A stretch of DNA of 64,000 nucleotides. Source: Qipengyuania sp. YIM B01966 (lineage in GTDB: Bacteria; Pseudomonadota; Alphaproteobacteria; Sphingomonadales; Sphingomonadaceae). The notes under the pieces are model-generated. The model saw only the letters and a list, made by a program, of their open reading frames with translations. It was not told the origin of the DNA and ran no database searches. This document shows positions 25,580-35,403 of the stretch, one piece after another. Each line of letters opens with the position of its first letter. Position 1 is the stretch's first letter. The DNA lies in contig NZ_JADMNM010000004.1 in assembly GCF_016461955.1 (NCBI RefSeq), positions 1 through 64,000 on the forward strand. The letters run 5' to 3'. A program made the translations under genes and the position numbers.

Positions 25580-27785
25580 ACTGCCGCGGGGCGGGTTCGA
25601 TCACCACCGGCGGGCGCCCGGGCGGCAGCTTGGTGCTGCCCTGCGAGGGGATCAGCGGGCCTTGTTGGCCCTGCGGCGGCGCCCTTTCTGCCGGTACGGG
25701 GCCGCGCGGCTGTGCGCGGCCAGTCGCCCGCTCGAGGAAATCGTCGCTCGCCGCCTGCTCGGCCTCGTCCACCGCGCGCGGCCGATCAGCTGCCGGCCGC
25801 TCACCCTCCACCGGGAACGGATCGCGCCCACTACCTGGCAGATCCGGCCCGGTCGGTTCGACCAGATTGCCCTGATCGTCCATGTAATAATAATCGTCAG
25901 GATTGCCGTACTGGTATTCGTCATCGGGCTCGAGCCGCCATTCGGGCAGCTTCACCTCCGTCACGAATTGTTCGACCGGGCGATCTTTCACCGCATAGCG
26001 CATGAAGGCGGAAAACGCCTGCGCCGGCGCCCGCCCGCCCTGCAGGCCAGCCACTGGCCGCGCATCATCGCGGCCCATCCACACGCCGGTGGTGATCCCG
26101 CTCGAAAAGCCGAGGAACCAGCCATCCTTGTTCGAATTGGTCGTGCCCGTCTTGCCCGCCACCGGGCGGCCGATCTGCGCCGCCCGGCCGGTGCCGTTGT
26201 TGACCGTGGTCTGCAACAGGTCAGTGATCCCGGCGGCGACATAATCGGGCACCAGCCGCACCGCTTCCTTGGGCTGGTGCTGATAGAGCACTTCGCCGCT
26301 CGCGGCGGTGACCTTGACGATGCCATAAGGTTCGACCGAGATGCCCCCGGCCGAGATCGAGGCGAAGGCGCGGGTCATGTCGATCACCCGCACTTCGGAG
26401 GTGCCCAGCACCATCGCCGGGAAGGCGGAAACGGGCGTGGTAATCCCGAAACGGCGCGCCATCGAGGCAACGGTCCCGAAGCCGACCTCGTTACCGAGCT
26501 GCGCAGCGACCGTGTTGGTCGAATAGGCAAAGGCGGTGCGGATATCGATTTCGCCGGCATAGCCGCCGGTCGAATTGCGCGGGCTCCAGCCGTTGATCGT
26601 CACCGGCTTGTCGACCACTCGGTCTTCCGGGCGATAGCCGGCTTCGAGCGCGGCGAGATAGACGAACAGCTTCCAGGCCGAACCCGGTTGGCGCAGCGCG
26701 TTAGTGGCGCGGTTATAGCTCGTCTCGACGTAATTGGTCCCGCCGACCATCGCGAGGATCGCCCCGTCGCGGTCAAGGCTGACCAGCGCCCCTTGCGCGC
26801 CCTTGGGCACGTTGGCGCGGATCGCGGCGGTTCCGGCCTGCTGCATACCGGGGTCGAGCGTGGTCAGCACATCGATCGGCTCGAAAGTTTCGGGCAGCAG
26901 GATTTCGAGCTGCGGCAGCACCCAGTCGGTGAAATAGCGCGCCGAGTTCTGGCTGCGATCTTCCTTCAGCCGCACCGTACCCGGATCGACCGCCGCCTGG
27001 CTGGCCGAAATCATCCCCTGTTCGCGCATCAGCCGGAGCACGACATTGGCGCGGCCCACCGCGTCATCGACATCGGCGGTCGGCGAATAGCGGCTTGGCG
27101 CCTTGACCAGCCCGGCGATGATCGCCGCCTCGGCCGTGGTCAGCTCGGTCGCCGGATGGCTGAAGAACTTGCGGCTGGCCGAATCCACCCCGTAGGCCCC
27201 GCCGCCGAAATAGACCTTGTTGAGATAGAGCTCGAGGATCTGGTCCTTGGAGAACTTGGTTTCCAGCGCCATCGCCAGCACCGCCTCGCGCAGCTTGCGG
27301 TCGAGCGAGCGGTTGGAATTGAGGAACACATTGCGGGCGAGCTGCTGGGTGATGGTCGAGGTGGCGGAAATGCGGCGGTCGCCCTGCACCGCAGTATAGA
27401 CCGCGCGCGCGAGGCCCAGCGGATCGACCCCCCAGTGCGAATAGAACCGCCGGTCCTCGACCGCGATCATCGCGTTCTTCATCACCTCGGGGATCTGGTC
27501 ATGGTCGAGCCACTCGCCGTAATTGGGCCCGAGTTCGACAATCACCGATCCATCACGCGCGCGCACGACGATGGTCTGCGCGGTTTGCGTCGCCATCAGC
27601 GCACTGTAGCTGGGCAGGGATCGCGCCGCGAACATGACCGCAATGCCAAGAAAGATCGCGCCGAGCAGCGCCAGAAACGCGCCCCAGCCGATAATCCGCC
27701 GCAGCCACACGCCCACGCTACCCGGCGGCGCTGCGCCTTGCGCTCTGCGCGCAGAAGCAGCCCGGCGCGACCCGCGCTGCGCCAT
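25578..27785 (-). CDS. Bifunctional penicillin-binding protein, PBP1A family
   Basis: Peptidoglycan glycosyltransferase and transpeptidase, 735 aa from MAQRGSRR at 27785. A basic N-terminus and one membrane helix (WGAFLALLGAIFLGIAVMFA, about 35-54) come first. The GT51 domain has the catalytic Glu in EDRRFYSHWGVD and TSTITQQLARN. The transpeptidase domain has SxxK in PGSAWKLF, SxN in YSTNT and KTG in GKTGTTN. The C-terminal tail after about residue 620 is acidic then Pro-rich. It starts 2 nt after the msrB stop, so it is likely co-transcribed with msrB and perhaps gst. Confidence 0.93.
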   Translation of the reverse strand: MAQRGSRRAASARRAQGAAPPGSVGVWLRRIIGWGAFLALLGAIFLGIAVMFAARSLPSYSALMATQTAQTIVVRARDGSVIVELGPNYGEWLDHDQIPEVMKNAMIAVEDRRFYSHWGVDPLGLARAVYTAVQGDRRISATSTITQQLARNVFLNSNRSLDRKLREAVLAMALETKFSKDQILELYLNKVYFGGGAYGVDSASRKFFSHPATELTTAEAAIIAGLVKAPSRYSPTADVDDAVGRANVVLRLMREQGMISASQAAVDPGTVRLKEDRSQNSARYFTDWVLPQLEILLPETFEPIDVLTTLDPGMQQAGTAAIRANVPKGAQGALVSLDRDGAILAMVGGTNYVETSYNRATNALRQPGSAWKLFVYLAALEAGYRPEDRVVDKPVTINGWSPRNSTGGYAGEIDIRTAFAYSTNTVAAQLGNEVGFGTVASMARRFGITTPVSAFPAMVLGTSEVRVIDMTRAFASISAGGISVEPYGIVKVTAASGEVLYQHQPKEAVRLVPDYVAAGITDLLQTTVNNGTGRAAQIGRPVAGKTGTTNSNKDGWFLGFSSGITTGVWMGRDDARPVAGLQGGRAPAQAFSAFMRYAVKDRPVEQFVTEVKLPEWRLEPDDEYQYGNPDDYYYMDDQGNLVEPTGPDLPGSGRDPFPVEGERPAADRPRAVDEAEQAASDDFLERATGRAQPRGPVPAERAPPQGQQGPLIPSQGSTKLPPGRPPVVIEPAPRQ

Positions 27786-27787
27786 CT

Positions 27788-28198
27788 TCAGTCCTGCTTC
27801 TCGGGCGCAAAATCGAGCGCGGCGCTGTTGATGCAATAGCGCAGGCCATCAGGCCCCGGCCCGTCGGGGAAGACATGGCCCAGATGCCCGCTGCACCGCG
27901 CGCAGGTCACTTCGGTGCGGATCATCCCGTGCGATATATCGCGCCGCTCATCCACCGCGCCCTCGGCCGCCGGGGCGGTGAAACTGGGCCAGCCCGATCC
28001 GCTGTCATATTTGGTCGCGCTGGCAAACAGCGGCGCGCCGCAACCGGCGCAGCGATAGAGGCCGGCGGCCTTGTTGCCATCATATTTGCCGGTGAAGGCC
28101 CGCTCGGTCCCATGTTCGCGCAACACGCGATATTGTTCGGGTGTCAGCCGTTCGCGCCATTCGGCGTCGGTCAGGTCGATCCTCTCGCTCATAGACAA
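27788..28198 (-). CDS. msrB: Peptide-methionine (R)-S-oxide reductase MsrB
   Basis: Reduces methionine-R-sulfoxide, 136 aa. Two zinc CxxC pairs are visible ([11 protein letters not shown] and [14 protein letters not shown]). The substrate region is [10 protein letters not shown], and the catalytic Cys is in [10 protein letters not shown]. The start may be the first Met or the Met two residues later. It lies between a glutathione S-transferase gene (12 nt upstream) and the PBP1A gene (2 nt downstream), suggesting an oxidative-stress and cell-wall unit. Confidence 0.95.
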   Translation of the reverse strand: MSMSERIDLTDAEWRERLTPEQYRVLREHGTERAFTGKYDGNKAAGLYRCAGCGAPLFASATKYDSGSGWPSFTAPAAEGAVDERRDISHGMIRTEVTCARCSGHLGHVFPDGPGPDGLRYCINSAALDFAPEKQD

Positions 28199-28210
28199 AT
28201 CCTTCGCGGG

Positions 28211-28882
28211 TCAGCCGTCCATATTGGCGTAGTGCGGCGGGGGGTGAATGCCGTCCATCCGTTCGGACAGAAGCGGACGGAAGCTGGGCCGGCTCTTGAA
28301 CACCGAATACCAGCCGCGCGACTGTTCGTGCCCTGACCAGTCGATCCCGCCAAGATAATCGGCCACCGAAATCTGCGCCGCGGCGGCAAGATCAGCCAGG
28401 CTCATCTGCGAGCCCGCCAACCACGGACGGTTGTCGATCAGCCAGTCGAAATAATCGAGATGTTCGTCGGCCAGCTTCATCGCCGCGCGCAGCACGCGGG
28501 AATCCGGCGGCTGGCGCAGCACGATGCGCTTCTTCATCCGTTCGTGGAGCAGCGGCAGCACGACATCCTGATAGAAATTCTCGTCGACCAGGGCGACCAG
28601 CCGGCGGATTTCCGCGCGGGTCGCGGCGGTACCGACGATCATCGGCGCCTGATCGACCGTTTCCTCGAAATATTCGCAGATCGCCCGGCTGTCGCACAGG
28701 ACCATGCCCTTGCCCGCATCCTCGAGCACCGGGGTTTTCAGGGCCTGGTTGAGCAGGCCGAATTCCTCGCGCGCTTCCCACGGATTTTCGCGGACCAGAT
28801 CGTAAGCGACGCCCTTCTCCGACAGCAGCAGGCGAACCTTGCGGCTGAACGGGCAGAGAGGGAACTGGTAGAGGCGCCACAT
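28211..28882 (-). CDS. Glutathione S-transferase family protein
   Basis: Protein of 223 aa from MWRLYQFPLCPFSRKVRLLL at 28882. A thioredoxin-like N-terminal domain has the CPFS active-site-like motif, then DLVRENPWEAREEF, a cis-Pro region KTPVLEDAG and the DSRAICEYFEE glutathione-binding stretch. An all-helical C-terminal domain follows (LADLAAAAQISVADYLGG). An upstream in-frame Met exists but precedes the fold. Substrate unknown. It lies directly upstream of msrB on the same strand. Confidence 0.88.
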   Translation of the reverse strand: MWRLYQFPLCPFSRKVRLLLSEKGVAYDLVRENPWEAREEFGLLNQALKTPVLEDAGKGMVLCDSRAICEYFEETVDQAPMIVGTAATRAEIRRLVALVDENFYQDVVLPLLHERMKKRIVLRQPPDSRVLRAAMKLADEHLDYFDWLIDNRPWLAGSQMSLADLAAAAQISVADYLGGIDWSGHEQSRGWYSVFKSRPSFRPLLSERMDGIHPPPHYANMDG

Positions 28883-28955
28883 GGAAGGCTGTCCATGGCG
28901 CAAGCGCGGGCCAGCGTCCACCGGATTGCTGCGCAAATGCCCCCTTAAGGCGGGG

Positions 28956-29429
28956 TTATTCAGCCGGTCGGGCGCGTTCCATCGCCTCGCGCATCTTCTC
29001 GGCCATGTCGCGCAAGGCGGGCATCATTGCTTCCATGCCGCGCGCCATCCCGGCCATCGCGCCCATCATCTGCGGGGTGCGCTGGGCGATCTCTTCGGGC
29101 AGACGCTCGGCATCGCGGCCGGCGGCGCGGCGCAAGGTCATGTCAGGGTCGATGTCGCGCGCGTCCTTCCCTGCAGCCTGCGCGGCCGCCCGGGCCATCG
29201 GGCCGATCGGCAGGTCGAGCATGGCTTCGCTCATTACCGCCGCCGCGGTCGCCAGTTGCTGCTGAAAGGCCGGGTCTTCCATCCGCTCGGCCATGGCGGC
29301 GGCGGCACCCGCGCCCGCATCGACTTCGGCCACCCGCCCCGGCCTGTCTTGCGCGGGCACGTCCTGCGCCCATGCCGCACCGGGTAGCGCAAGCAGCGTG
29401 GCGGCAGCGATCAGGGTGAGACGAGGCAT
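28956..29429 (-). CDS. Small secreted protein of unknown function, Met/Ala-rich
   Basis: Protein of 157 aa starting MPRLTLIAAATLLALPGAAWAQ, a clear signal peptide cleaved near residue 22. The mature part is helical and rich in Ala and Met, with repeated Met in the C-terminal third (MMGAMAGMARGMEAMMPALRDMAEKM). No catalytic motif is recognised. Such Met-rich periplasmic proteins can bind copper(I) or act as oxidisable surfaces, but that is speculation here. It is separated by 82 nt from another small secreted protein gene on the same strand. Confidence 0.6.
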   Translation of the reverse strand: MPRLTLIAAATLLALPGAAWAQDVPAQDRPGRVAEVDAGAGAAAAMAERMEDPAFQQQLATAAAVMSEAMLDLPIGPMARAAAQAAGKDARDIDPDMTLRRAAGRDAERLPEEIAQRTPQMMGAMAGMARGMEAMMPALRDMAEKMREAMERARPAE

Positions 29430-29511
29430 GGCATTTCTCCATCCGCGCGGCAGGCAGCCGGCAGTGCGCGCGCGGCTATAGGCGATGTCCACTTGCGCGC
29501 GGCTGAACGGG

Positions 29512-29913
29512 TCAGCCGCCACTGGCTTCGAGCAGCATCGTGCACGGCGCGCGCAAAGCGGCGAGATCTTGGGGCGCCCGCACCAGCGCGACAGCCTCGC
29601 CGGCCATCAGCTCGGCCAGTTGCGCGCGGGACAGGGTCGCCTCGTCCATCGCCCGCGCGGCCGCCTGGACGAAGAATTCGCGGCCGCGTGTGCCGACCGG
29701 CGGCCAGTCACTCGCCCCGCCATCTTGCTGCTGCCGCGCAATCAGCGCGAACGCGGCCGAACAGCGCAGCGCCGTCCGGGTGGCGATGGATAATGCGGGC
29801 GGCGCTTCGGCCACCGGCGGCGCAGTCGGCGCGGCAACCTGCGCGGCGCCAGACACCGGCAGAGCGAGGAGCGCGGCACAGGCGGCCAGCGCAGCAGAGC
29901 GGATCGTGATCAT
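29512..29913 (-). CDS. Small secreted protein of unknown function
   Basis: Protein of 133 aa with a signal peptide (MITIRSAALAACAALLALPVSGAAQ). The mature part has two Cys (LRCSAAF near residue 51 and RAPCTML near 124) that could form a disulfide, and a helical Ala-rich middle. The spacing of TRTALRCSAAFALIA and ELMAGEAVALV recalls small alphaproteobacterial periplasmic proteins of unknown role. Function not recognised. It is divergent from the aldehyde dehydrogenase gene, with a 107-nt gap. Confidence 0.6.
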   Translation of the reverse strand: MITIRSAALAACAALLALPVSGAAQVAAPTAPPVAEAPPALSIATRTALRCSAAFALIARQQQDGGASDWPPVGTRGREFFVQAAARAMDEATLSRAQLAELMAGEAVALVRAPQDLAALRAPCTMLLEASGG

Positions 29914-30020
29914 CGTGCGGCCCTATAGCAGCAAAGCTGAACCAAAGCCGCAGCTTGATTGCGGCGCCGTTTGCCGCCAACGCTGGGATATCCACCCTTC
30001 CAGCTATCAGGTGCCCCGCG

Positions 30021-31451
30021 ATGCCCGAATATCCCACCCTCCATCTCCTGATTCGCGGCGAGAAGCTGGCGGGCGATGGGCGAGATGCCGACACGGTTTG
30101 CAACCCGGCGACGGGCGAGCGGCTGGGCGATCTGCCGCGCGCGACCGCCGCCGATCTCGACCGCGCGCTAGGGATTGCCGAACAGGGTTTTTCCCGCTGG
30201 CGCACCGCGACCGCCGATGAGCGCGCCGGCGTGCTGACCAAGGCGGCCGGCCTGCTACGCGAACGGCAGGACGAGATTGCCGCGATCCTGACGCTCGAAC
30301 AGGGCAAGCCGCTGCGCGAAGCGAAGGGCGAATGCCTCTATTCCGCGGCCTTGTTCGAATTCTACGCCGGCGAGGCCAAGCGCGCCTATGGCCGCACGCT
30401 GGTGCGCCCGGCGGGCAAACGGGCCGAGGTGATGTATCTGCCGGTCGGCCCGATCGCCGCCTTTGCGCCGTGGAATTTCCCGGTGCTCAATGTCGCGCGC
30501 AAAGTCGGCGGGCCGATTGCCGCGGGCTGCTCGGTTATCGTCAAGCCGTCGGAAGAAACGCCAGCGGCAGGCCTGGCGCTGGTCCAGTGCCTGCTCGACG
30601 CCGGGCTGCCGCCGGAAGTGTGCCAGGTGGTGTTCGGCGTGCCGGCGGATGTCAGCGAACATTTGCTGGCCTCGCCGATCATCCGCAAGCTGTCCTTCAC
30701 CGGCTCGACCCCGGTCGGCAAGCAGCTGGTCAAGCTCGCGGCCAATGATCTGAAACGCACGACGATGGAATTGGGCGGCCACGGCCCGGTGCTGGTGTTT
30801 GCCGATAGCGATATCGACAAGGCGCTCGACACGATGGTCCCGGCCAAGTTCCGCAATGCCGGGCAGGTCTGCGTCAGCCCGACAAGGTTCATTGTCGAGG
30901 ACGCCGCTTATGACCGCTTCCGCGACGGGTTTGCCGAGCGCGCCAAGGCGATCAAGGTCGGCAACGGGCTGGAGGATGGCTCGCAGATGGGCCCGATGGC
31001 CAATGAGCGCGGGCGCGACAATCTCGAACGTCGGATCAAGGCGGCGATGGCTGATGGCGCGCGGCTCGATGCCGGCGGCGAGCGGATCGGCAATGCCGGT
31101 TTCTTCTTCGCCCCCACTGTGCTGAGCGACCTGCCGCTCGATACCGAGCTGATGAACGAGGAACCGTTCGGCCCTGTCGCGCTGATCAATCGCTATGCCG
31201 GCGAGGCCGAGATGATCGCCGAGGCCAACCGCCTGCCCTATGGCCTCGCCGCTTATGCCTGGACGAACGACGCCGCGCGCCGCAGCCGGCTGGCGCACGA
31301 GGTCGAGGCCGGGATGCTGGTGATCAACGGTGCCTCGGCCAGCGCGGTCGATGCGCCGTTCGGCGGGGTCAAATGGTCCGGCCACGGCCACGAGGACGGC
31401 GCCGAAGGGGTGCTGGCCTGCATGGTCGCCAAGACCGTACACGAAGGCTGA
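30021..31451 (+). CDS. NAD(P)-dependent aldehyde dehydrogenase, succinate-semialdehyde dehydrogenase-like
   Basis: Cytosolic ALDH of 476 aa from ATG 30021 ([10 protein letters not shown]). Cofactor-binding and catalytic residues are visible: [13 protein letters not shown], the Lys/Ser of [18 protein letters not shown], the general base Glu in MELGGHGPV, the nucleophile Cys in [12 protein letters not shown], and EEPFGPV. The family resembles GabD-type succinate-semialdehyde dehydrogenases, but the true aldehyde is not certain. It stands 16 nt upstream of the formaldehyde dehydrogenase gene, which suggests a shared aldehyde-detoxification operon. Confidence 0.85.
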   Translation: MPEYPTLHLLIRGEKLAGDGRDADTVCNPATGERLGDLPRATAADLDRALGIAEQGFSRWRTATADERAGVLTKAAGLLRERQDEIAAILTLEQGKPLREAKGECLYSAALFEFYAGEAKRAYGRTLVRPAGKRAEVMYLPVGPIAAFAPWNFPVLNVARKVGGPIAAGCSVIVKPSEETPAAGLALVQCLLDAGLPPEVCQVVFGVPADVSEHLLASPIIRKLSFTGSTPVGKQLVKLAANDLKRTTMELGGHGPVLVFADSDIDKALDTMVPAKFRNAGQVCVSPTRFIVEDAAYDRFRDGFAERAKAIKVGNGLEDGSQMGPMANERGRDNLERRIKAAMADGARLDAGGERIGNAGFFFAPTVLSDLPLDTELMNEEPFGPVALINRYAGEAEMIAEANRLPYGLAAYAWTNDAARRSRLAHEVEAGMLVINGASASAVDAPFGGVKWSGHGHEDGAEGVLACMVAKTVHEG

Positions 31452-31467
31452 CAGGAGAGCTTTGAAC

Positions 31468-32580
31468 ATGAAAACCCGCGCCGCCGTCGCCTTCGCCGCC
31501 AAGCAGCCGCTCGAGATCGTCGAACTGGACCTCGAAGGGCCGAAGGCGGGCGAGGTGCTGGTCGAGATCATGGCCACCGGCATCTGCCACACCGATGCCT
31601 ATACGCTGGACGGATTGGACAGCGAGGGGCTGTTCCCCAGCGTGCTCGGCCATGAAGGCGCCGGGATCGTGCGCGAGGTGGGCGCGGGCGTGACCAGCGT
31701 TGCGCCGGGCGACCATGTCATCCCGCTCTACACCCCGGAATGCGGCCAGTGCAAAAGCTGCCTGTCGGGCAAGACGAACCTGTGCACCGCGATCCGCGCG
31801 ACGCAGGGCAAGGGGCTGATGCCCGACGGGACCACGCGGTTCAGCTACAAGGGCCAGCCGATCTTTCACTACATGGGCTGTTCGACGTTTTCGAACTTCA
31901 CCGTGCTGCCCGAAATCGCGGTAGCCAAGATCCGCCCCGACGCGCCGTTCCAGTCGAGCTGCTATATCGGCTGCGGGGTGACCACCGGGGTCGGCGCGGT
32001 GCTCAACACCGCCAAGGTCCAGCCTGGCGACACCGTCGCAGTATTCGGCCTGGGCGGGATTGGCCTCAATGTCATTCAGGGCGCGAAGCTGGCGGGCGCC
32101 AGGGTGATCCTCGGCCTCGACCTCAACCCTGCGCGCGAGGAATGGGGCCGCCGCTTCGGGATGACCCATTTCCTCAACACCGCCGGCCTGAGCCGCGAGG
32201 AGACCATCGCCCGCATTGCCGAGATCACCGATGGCGGGGCCGATTACAGCTTCGACTGCACCGGCAATACCGAAGTGATGCGCACCGCGCTCGAATGCTG
32301 CCACCGCGGCTGGGGTACCTCGGTGATTATCGGCGTTGCCGAAGCGGGCAAGGAAATCAGCACCCGCCCGTTCCAGCTGGTGACCGGTCGCAACTGGCGC
32401 GGCACCGCGTTCGGCGGCGCCAAGGGGCGGACCGACGTGCCCAAGATCGTCGACATGTATATGGACGGCAGGATCGAGATCGACCCGATGATCACGCATG
32501 TGCTGACGCTCGACGAGATCAATCACGGATTCGATCTGATGCATCAGGGTGCCAGCATCCGCAGCGTGGTGGTTTATTAA
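31468..32580 (+). CDS. adhC: S-(hydroxymethyl)glutathione dehydrogenase / class III alcohol dehydrogenase
   Basis: Oxidises the glutathione-formaldehyde adduct with NAD; 370 aa from ATG 31468. Catalytic zinc ligands are in [15 protein letters not shown] and the later CGVTTG region. The structural zinc site has four Cys in [16 protein letters not shown]. The Rossmann motif is [12 protein letters not shown]. The C-terminus [20 protein letters not shown] is diagnostic of class III enzymes. It is followed by a VOC gene and fghA, completing conversion of formaldehyde to formate. Confidence 0.95.
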   Translation: MKTRAAVAFAAKQPLEIVELDLEGPKAGEVLVEIMATGICHTDAYTLDGLDSEGLFPSVLGHEGAGIVREVGAGVTSVAPGDHVIPLYTPECGQCKSCLSGKTNLCTAIRATQGKGLMPDGTTRFSYKGQPIFHYMGCSTFSNFTVLPEIAVAKIRPDAPFQSSCYIGCGVTTGVGAVLNTAKVQPGDTVAVFGLGGIGLNVIQGAKLAGARVILGLDLNPAREEWGRRFGMTHFLNTAGLSREETIARIAEITDGGADYSFDCTGNTEVMRTALECCHRGWGTSVIIGVAEAGKEISTRPFQLVTGRNWRGTAFGGAKGRTDVPKIVDMYMDGRIEIDPMITHVLTLDEINHGFDLMHQGASIRSVVVY

Positions 32581-32596
32581 AACAAGGGAGAGAGGA

Positions 32597-32977
32597 ATGT
32601 TCAGTCACGTGATGGTGGGGTCGAACGATATCGACCGGTCGAAGACCTTTTACGATGCGACCTTCAAGGCATTCGGCGGGCGCGAGGCGATCAAGGATCC
32701 CAAGGGCCGGCTGATCTATATGCATAATGGCGGGCTGTTCCTCGTCACCCCGCCGATCGACGGGCAGCCGGCAACGCATGGCAATGGCTCGACCATCGGT
32801 TTTGCCATGACGCCCGAACAGGCCGATGCCTGGTACAAGGCGGGCACCGAAAACGGCGGCACCGCGATCGAGGATCCGCCGGGCGTGCGCGATCCCGAAG
32901 GGTTCAACTTCTACCTCGCCTATCTGCGCGATCCCGACGGCAACAAGCTGTGCGCGATGCACCGCATGGGCAGCTGA
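32597..32977 (+). CDS. VOC family (glyoxalase/bleomycin resistance fold) protein
   Basis: Protein of 126 aa from ATG 32597 with the SD-like GGGAGAGAGG just upstream. Two beta-alpha-beta-beta-beta modules are apparent, with MFSHVMVGSNDIDRSKTFYDATF at the N-terminus and FNFYLAYLRDPDGNKLCAM at the C-terminus. The candidate metal ligands His 4 and a late Glu/His are visible. It is inserted between adhC and fghA (16 nt after adhC, 5 nt before fghA). A role in glutathione-adduct handling is inferred from this position only. Confidence 0.85.
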   Translation: MFSHVMVGSNDIDRSKTFYDATFKAFGGREAIKDPKGRLIYMHNGGLFLVTPPIDGQPATHGNGSTIGFAMTPEQADAWYKAGTENGGTAIEDPPGVRDPEGFNFYLAYLRDPDGNKLCAMHRMGS

Positions 32978-32982
32978 GCGCG

Positions 32983-33813
32983 ATGGAGCAGGTGACGGCC
33001 TGGCGGGCCCATGGCGGTACGCAAGGGGTCTATCGGCACGCGTCGGCGGAAACGAAGACGGAGATGACCTTCTCCGTCTTTGTCCCTGACCATCCGCCGG
33101 GCGCCCGGCTGCCGGTGCTATGGTATCTCTCGGGCCTCACCTGCACGCACGCCAACGTCACCGAAAAAGGAGAGTTCCGCGCCGCCTGCGCACGGGCCGG
33201 GATCATGTTCGTCGCTCCCGATACCAGCCCGCGCGGCGACGACGTGCCGGACGAGGAAGGCTGGGATTTTGGCAAGGGCGCGGGGTTCTATGTCGATGCG
33301 AGCGAGGCGCCGTGGGACCGGCATTACCGGATGCGGTCCTACATCGAGCGCGAATTGCCGGCGCTGGTTGCAGGCCGTTTCCCGGCCGATATGGCGCGGC
33401 AGGGGATTACCGGCCATTCGATGGGCGGCCACGGCGCGCTGACCATCGCCTTGCGCGATCCGGCACGGTTCGGGTCGGTCAGCGCCTTTGCCCCCATCTG
33501 CGCGCCGTCGCGGGTGCCGTGGGGCGAAAAAGCGTTGGGCCGCTATCTCGGCCCCGACCGCGCGGCGTGGCGCGATTATGACGCGGTGGCGCTGATCGAG
33601 GATGGCGCGCGGGTGCCCCAAATCCTCGTCGATCAGGGCGGCGCGGACGAGTTTCTCGAAGGCCAGCTGCGCCCCGACCTGCTGGCGGCTGCCTGCACCG
33701 ATGCCGGGATCGACCTGACATTGCGGATCCAGCCCGGCTACGACCATTCCTATTATTTCATCTCCAGCTTCATGGCCGACCATATCGCCTGGCACGCCGC
33801 GCGCCTTGGCTAA
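32983..33813 (+). CDS. fghA: S-formylglutathione hydrolase
   Basis: Esterase-D family alpha/beta hydrolase of 276 aa, ATG at 32983 ([12 protein letters not shown]). It hydrolyses S-formylglutathione to formate and glutathione, the step after AdhC. Family blocks are [23 protein letters not shown] and [16 protein letters not shown]. The nucleophile Ser is in [10 protein letters not shown], the acid Asp in [11 protein letters not shown] and the His in GYDHSYYFI. Only 5 nt separate it from the VOC gene. Confidence 0.95.
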   Translation: MEQVTAWRAHGGTQGVYRHASAETKTEMTFSVFVPDHPPGARLPVLWYLSGLTCTHANVTEKGEFRAACARAGIMFVAPDTSPRGDDVPDEEGWDFGKGAGFYVDASEAPWDRHYRMRSYIERELPALVAGRFPADMARQGITGHSMGGHGALTIALRDPARFGSVSAFAPICAPSRVPWGEKALGRYLGPDRAAWRDYDAVALIEDGARVPQILVDQGGADEFLEGQLRPDLLAAACTDAGIDLTLRIQPGYDHSYYFISSFMADHIAWHAARLG

Positions 33814-33925
33814 GGCAAAAGCCGCGCTCTTCCCGCCCGCAGCCGGAGCCCCGTCCTACAAAAGCGGCAGGACAGGATGGGCCCCTGCGCGCCGCGCGCG
33901 GCCCGAGCGAGGGAAAGCGCACATT

Positions 33926-35197
33926 ATGGACTGGTTCGTACAGAACGCGCCAATCCGGCAGAAAATGCTCATCGTGGTGTGGACATTCGTGGGCTTGATC
34001 GCCCTTGCCGCTGCCTCATCGCGGGTCGGCGGGACGGCCGGCATGATCATGGCTGGCGGCGCGATCCTTGCCGGGGCGGCCATCGGCCTCTGGTTTCGCA
34101 AGGGCATCTGCGACCCCTATGTCACCACGGTCGTGCGGATGGAGGCGCTGGCCGCGGGCGATCTTGAAAGCCCGATCCAGTTCACCGACTATAAGGATTG
34201 TGTCGGCCGGATGACCCGCGCGATGTTCACCTTCCGCGATACGGCGGTCGAGGTGCAGACCAATTCGGCCAATCTGCGCGACATCATCCAGTCGGTGAAC
34301 GAAGGCGCGCAGGGCATCCGCACCGGCAGCCACGAAATCGCGCAGGCATCGGAAGATCTCGCCCGCCGGACCGAAACCAACGCAGCGACCTTGCAGGAAA
34401 CCTCGGCTGCGCTGAGCCAGATCGACGAGCGGCTGCGGGCCACCGCCAGTGCCGCCAGCCGCACAGTGACGCGTGCCGATGAAGCGATCGGATCGGTCCG
34501 CTCCGGCCGCTCGGTGGCGGACGATGCGGTGCAGGCGATGGGCCGCGTGTCGGAAAGCGCCAAGGGCATCGATAGCGTGATCGAAGGGCTCGACAAGATT
34601 GCCTTCCAGACCCGCGTACTGGCGATGAACGCCGCGGTCGAGGCGGGACGCGCGGGCGAAGCGGGGCGGGGCTTCGCGGTGGTCGCCGATCTCGTCTCGG
34701 CGCTCGCCATGCGAGCCGAGGAAGAGGCGCAGACCGCGCGTGACCAGCTGACGCTGACGCAGGCCGATATCGGCACCGCGGTCGAGGCGGTAACCAAAGT
34801 CGACAGCGCACTTGAATCCATCAACGAAGGCGTTGGCGAGGTGCATACGCTGCTGTCGAGCATGGCGGCGGACAATCAGGCGCAATCGGCGGCCGTGACC
34901 CAGATCAGCGGGGCGATCTCGACGATGGATCAGGCGACCCAGCAGAACGCCGCGATGGTCGAGGAAACCAGCGCCGCAGCGCGCAACCTGCTGACCGAGG
35001 TCGATGCGCTGTCCGGCAATGCCGCGAAGTTCGACATGGGGGGCAGCGCGAGCGCCAGCCGGCCGCGCGCGGTTACCCCCGCGCCCGTCGCGCTCGCCAA
35101 GCCGGCGCGCAAGCAGGTTTATGTCTCGCCCGTGGCGGCGCTCGCCAATGGCAATGGCGCGGCGAACGGCCATGCGGCCGACTGGAGCGATTTCTGA
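33926..35197 (+). CDS. Methyl-accepting chemotaxis protein without periplasmic sensor domain
   Basis: Signal transducer of 423 aa from ATG 33926 ([12 protein letters not shown]). Two hydrophobic helices (about 14-31 and 36-56) are joined by a very short loop, so there is no ligand-binding domain. A HAMP-like segment at about 62-105 ([20 protein letters not shown]) is followed by a long coiled coil. The signalling tip resembles the MCP hairpin ([35 protein letters not shown]). The last five residues, DWSDF, fit the xWxxF CheR/CheB tether of receptors such as Tar. It has no neighbouring che genes. It lies downstream of the formaldehyde operon after a 112-nt gap. Confidence 0.88.
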   Translation: MDWFVQNAPIRQKMLIVVWTFVGLIALAAASSRVGGTAGMIMAGGAILAGAAIGLWFRKGICDPYVTTVVRMEALAAGDLESPIQFTDYKDCVGRMTRAMFTFRDTAVEVQTNSANLRDIIQSVNEGAQGIRTGSHEIAQASEDLARRTETNAATLQETSAALSQIDERLRATASAASRTVTRADEAIGSVRSGRSVADDAVQAMGRVSESAKGIDSVIEGLDKIAFQTRVLAMNAAVEAGRAGEAGRGFAVVADLVSALAMRAEEEAQTARDQLTLTQADIGTAVEAVTKVDSALESINEGVGEVHTLLSSMAADNQAQSAAVTQISGAISTMDQATQQNAAMVEETSAAARNLLTEVDALSGNAAKFDMGGSASASRPRAVTPAPVALAKPARKQVYVSPVAALANGNGAANGHAADWSDF

Positions 35198-35225
35198 CCG
35201 CGGTCTCCCCGTGATCGGCCGGTCG

Positions 35226-35264
35226 GGCGGGCCGTCGCCCCTGCAAAGGGATCGGCGGCCCGCC
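35226..35264 (+). terminator. Possible terminator of the chemoreceptor gene
   Basis: GGCGGGCCG (35226-35234) and CGGCCCGCC (35256-35264) form a perfect 9-bp stem with a 21-nt loop, 29 nt after the stop codon, followed only by a weak TTGTCC tract. The stability is good but the T-run is poor. Confidence 0.4.
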
Positions 35265-35274
35265 TTGTCCTCCC

Positions 35275-35385
35275 ACCCTTCGACAAGCTCAGGCTGAGCG
35301 GGGAAGCCGATGCTTCGACAAGCTCAGCATGAGCGGTGATTAGGGAGTTTATAACCCCCCGCTCACCCTGAGCCTGTCGAAGGGT
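35275..35385. repeat. REP-like palindromic repeat cluster (three copies)
   Basis: Three copies of a CTTCGACAAGCTCAG...GAGCGG element lie between the chemoreceptor and kynU. Two are direct (35275-35303, 35312-35337) and one is inverted (35355-35385, CCGCTCACCCTGAGCCTGTCGAAGGG). The outer pair could fold into a long hairpin at the 3' ends of the converging genes. This sequence type is common in sphingomonad intergenic DNA. Confidence 0.8.
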
Positions 35386-35403
35386 CGTGTAGGCTAGAAC
35401 TAC

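Noticed and set aside
25566-27839. Long plus-strand open frame opposite the PBP1A gene
   Set aside because: It is the complement of a gene with all GT51 and transpeptidase motifs; the product is His/Arg-rich with no recognisable domain.
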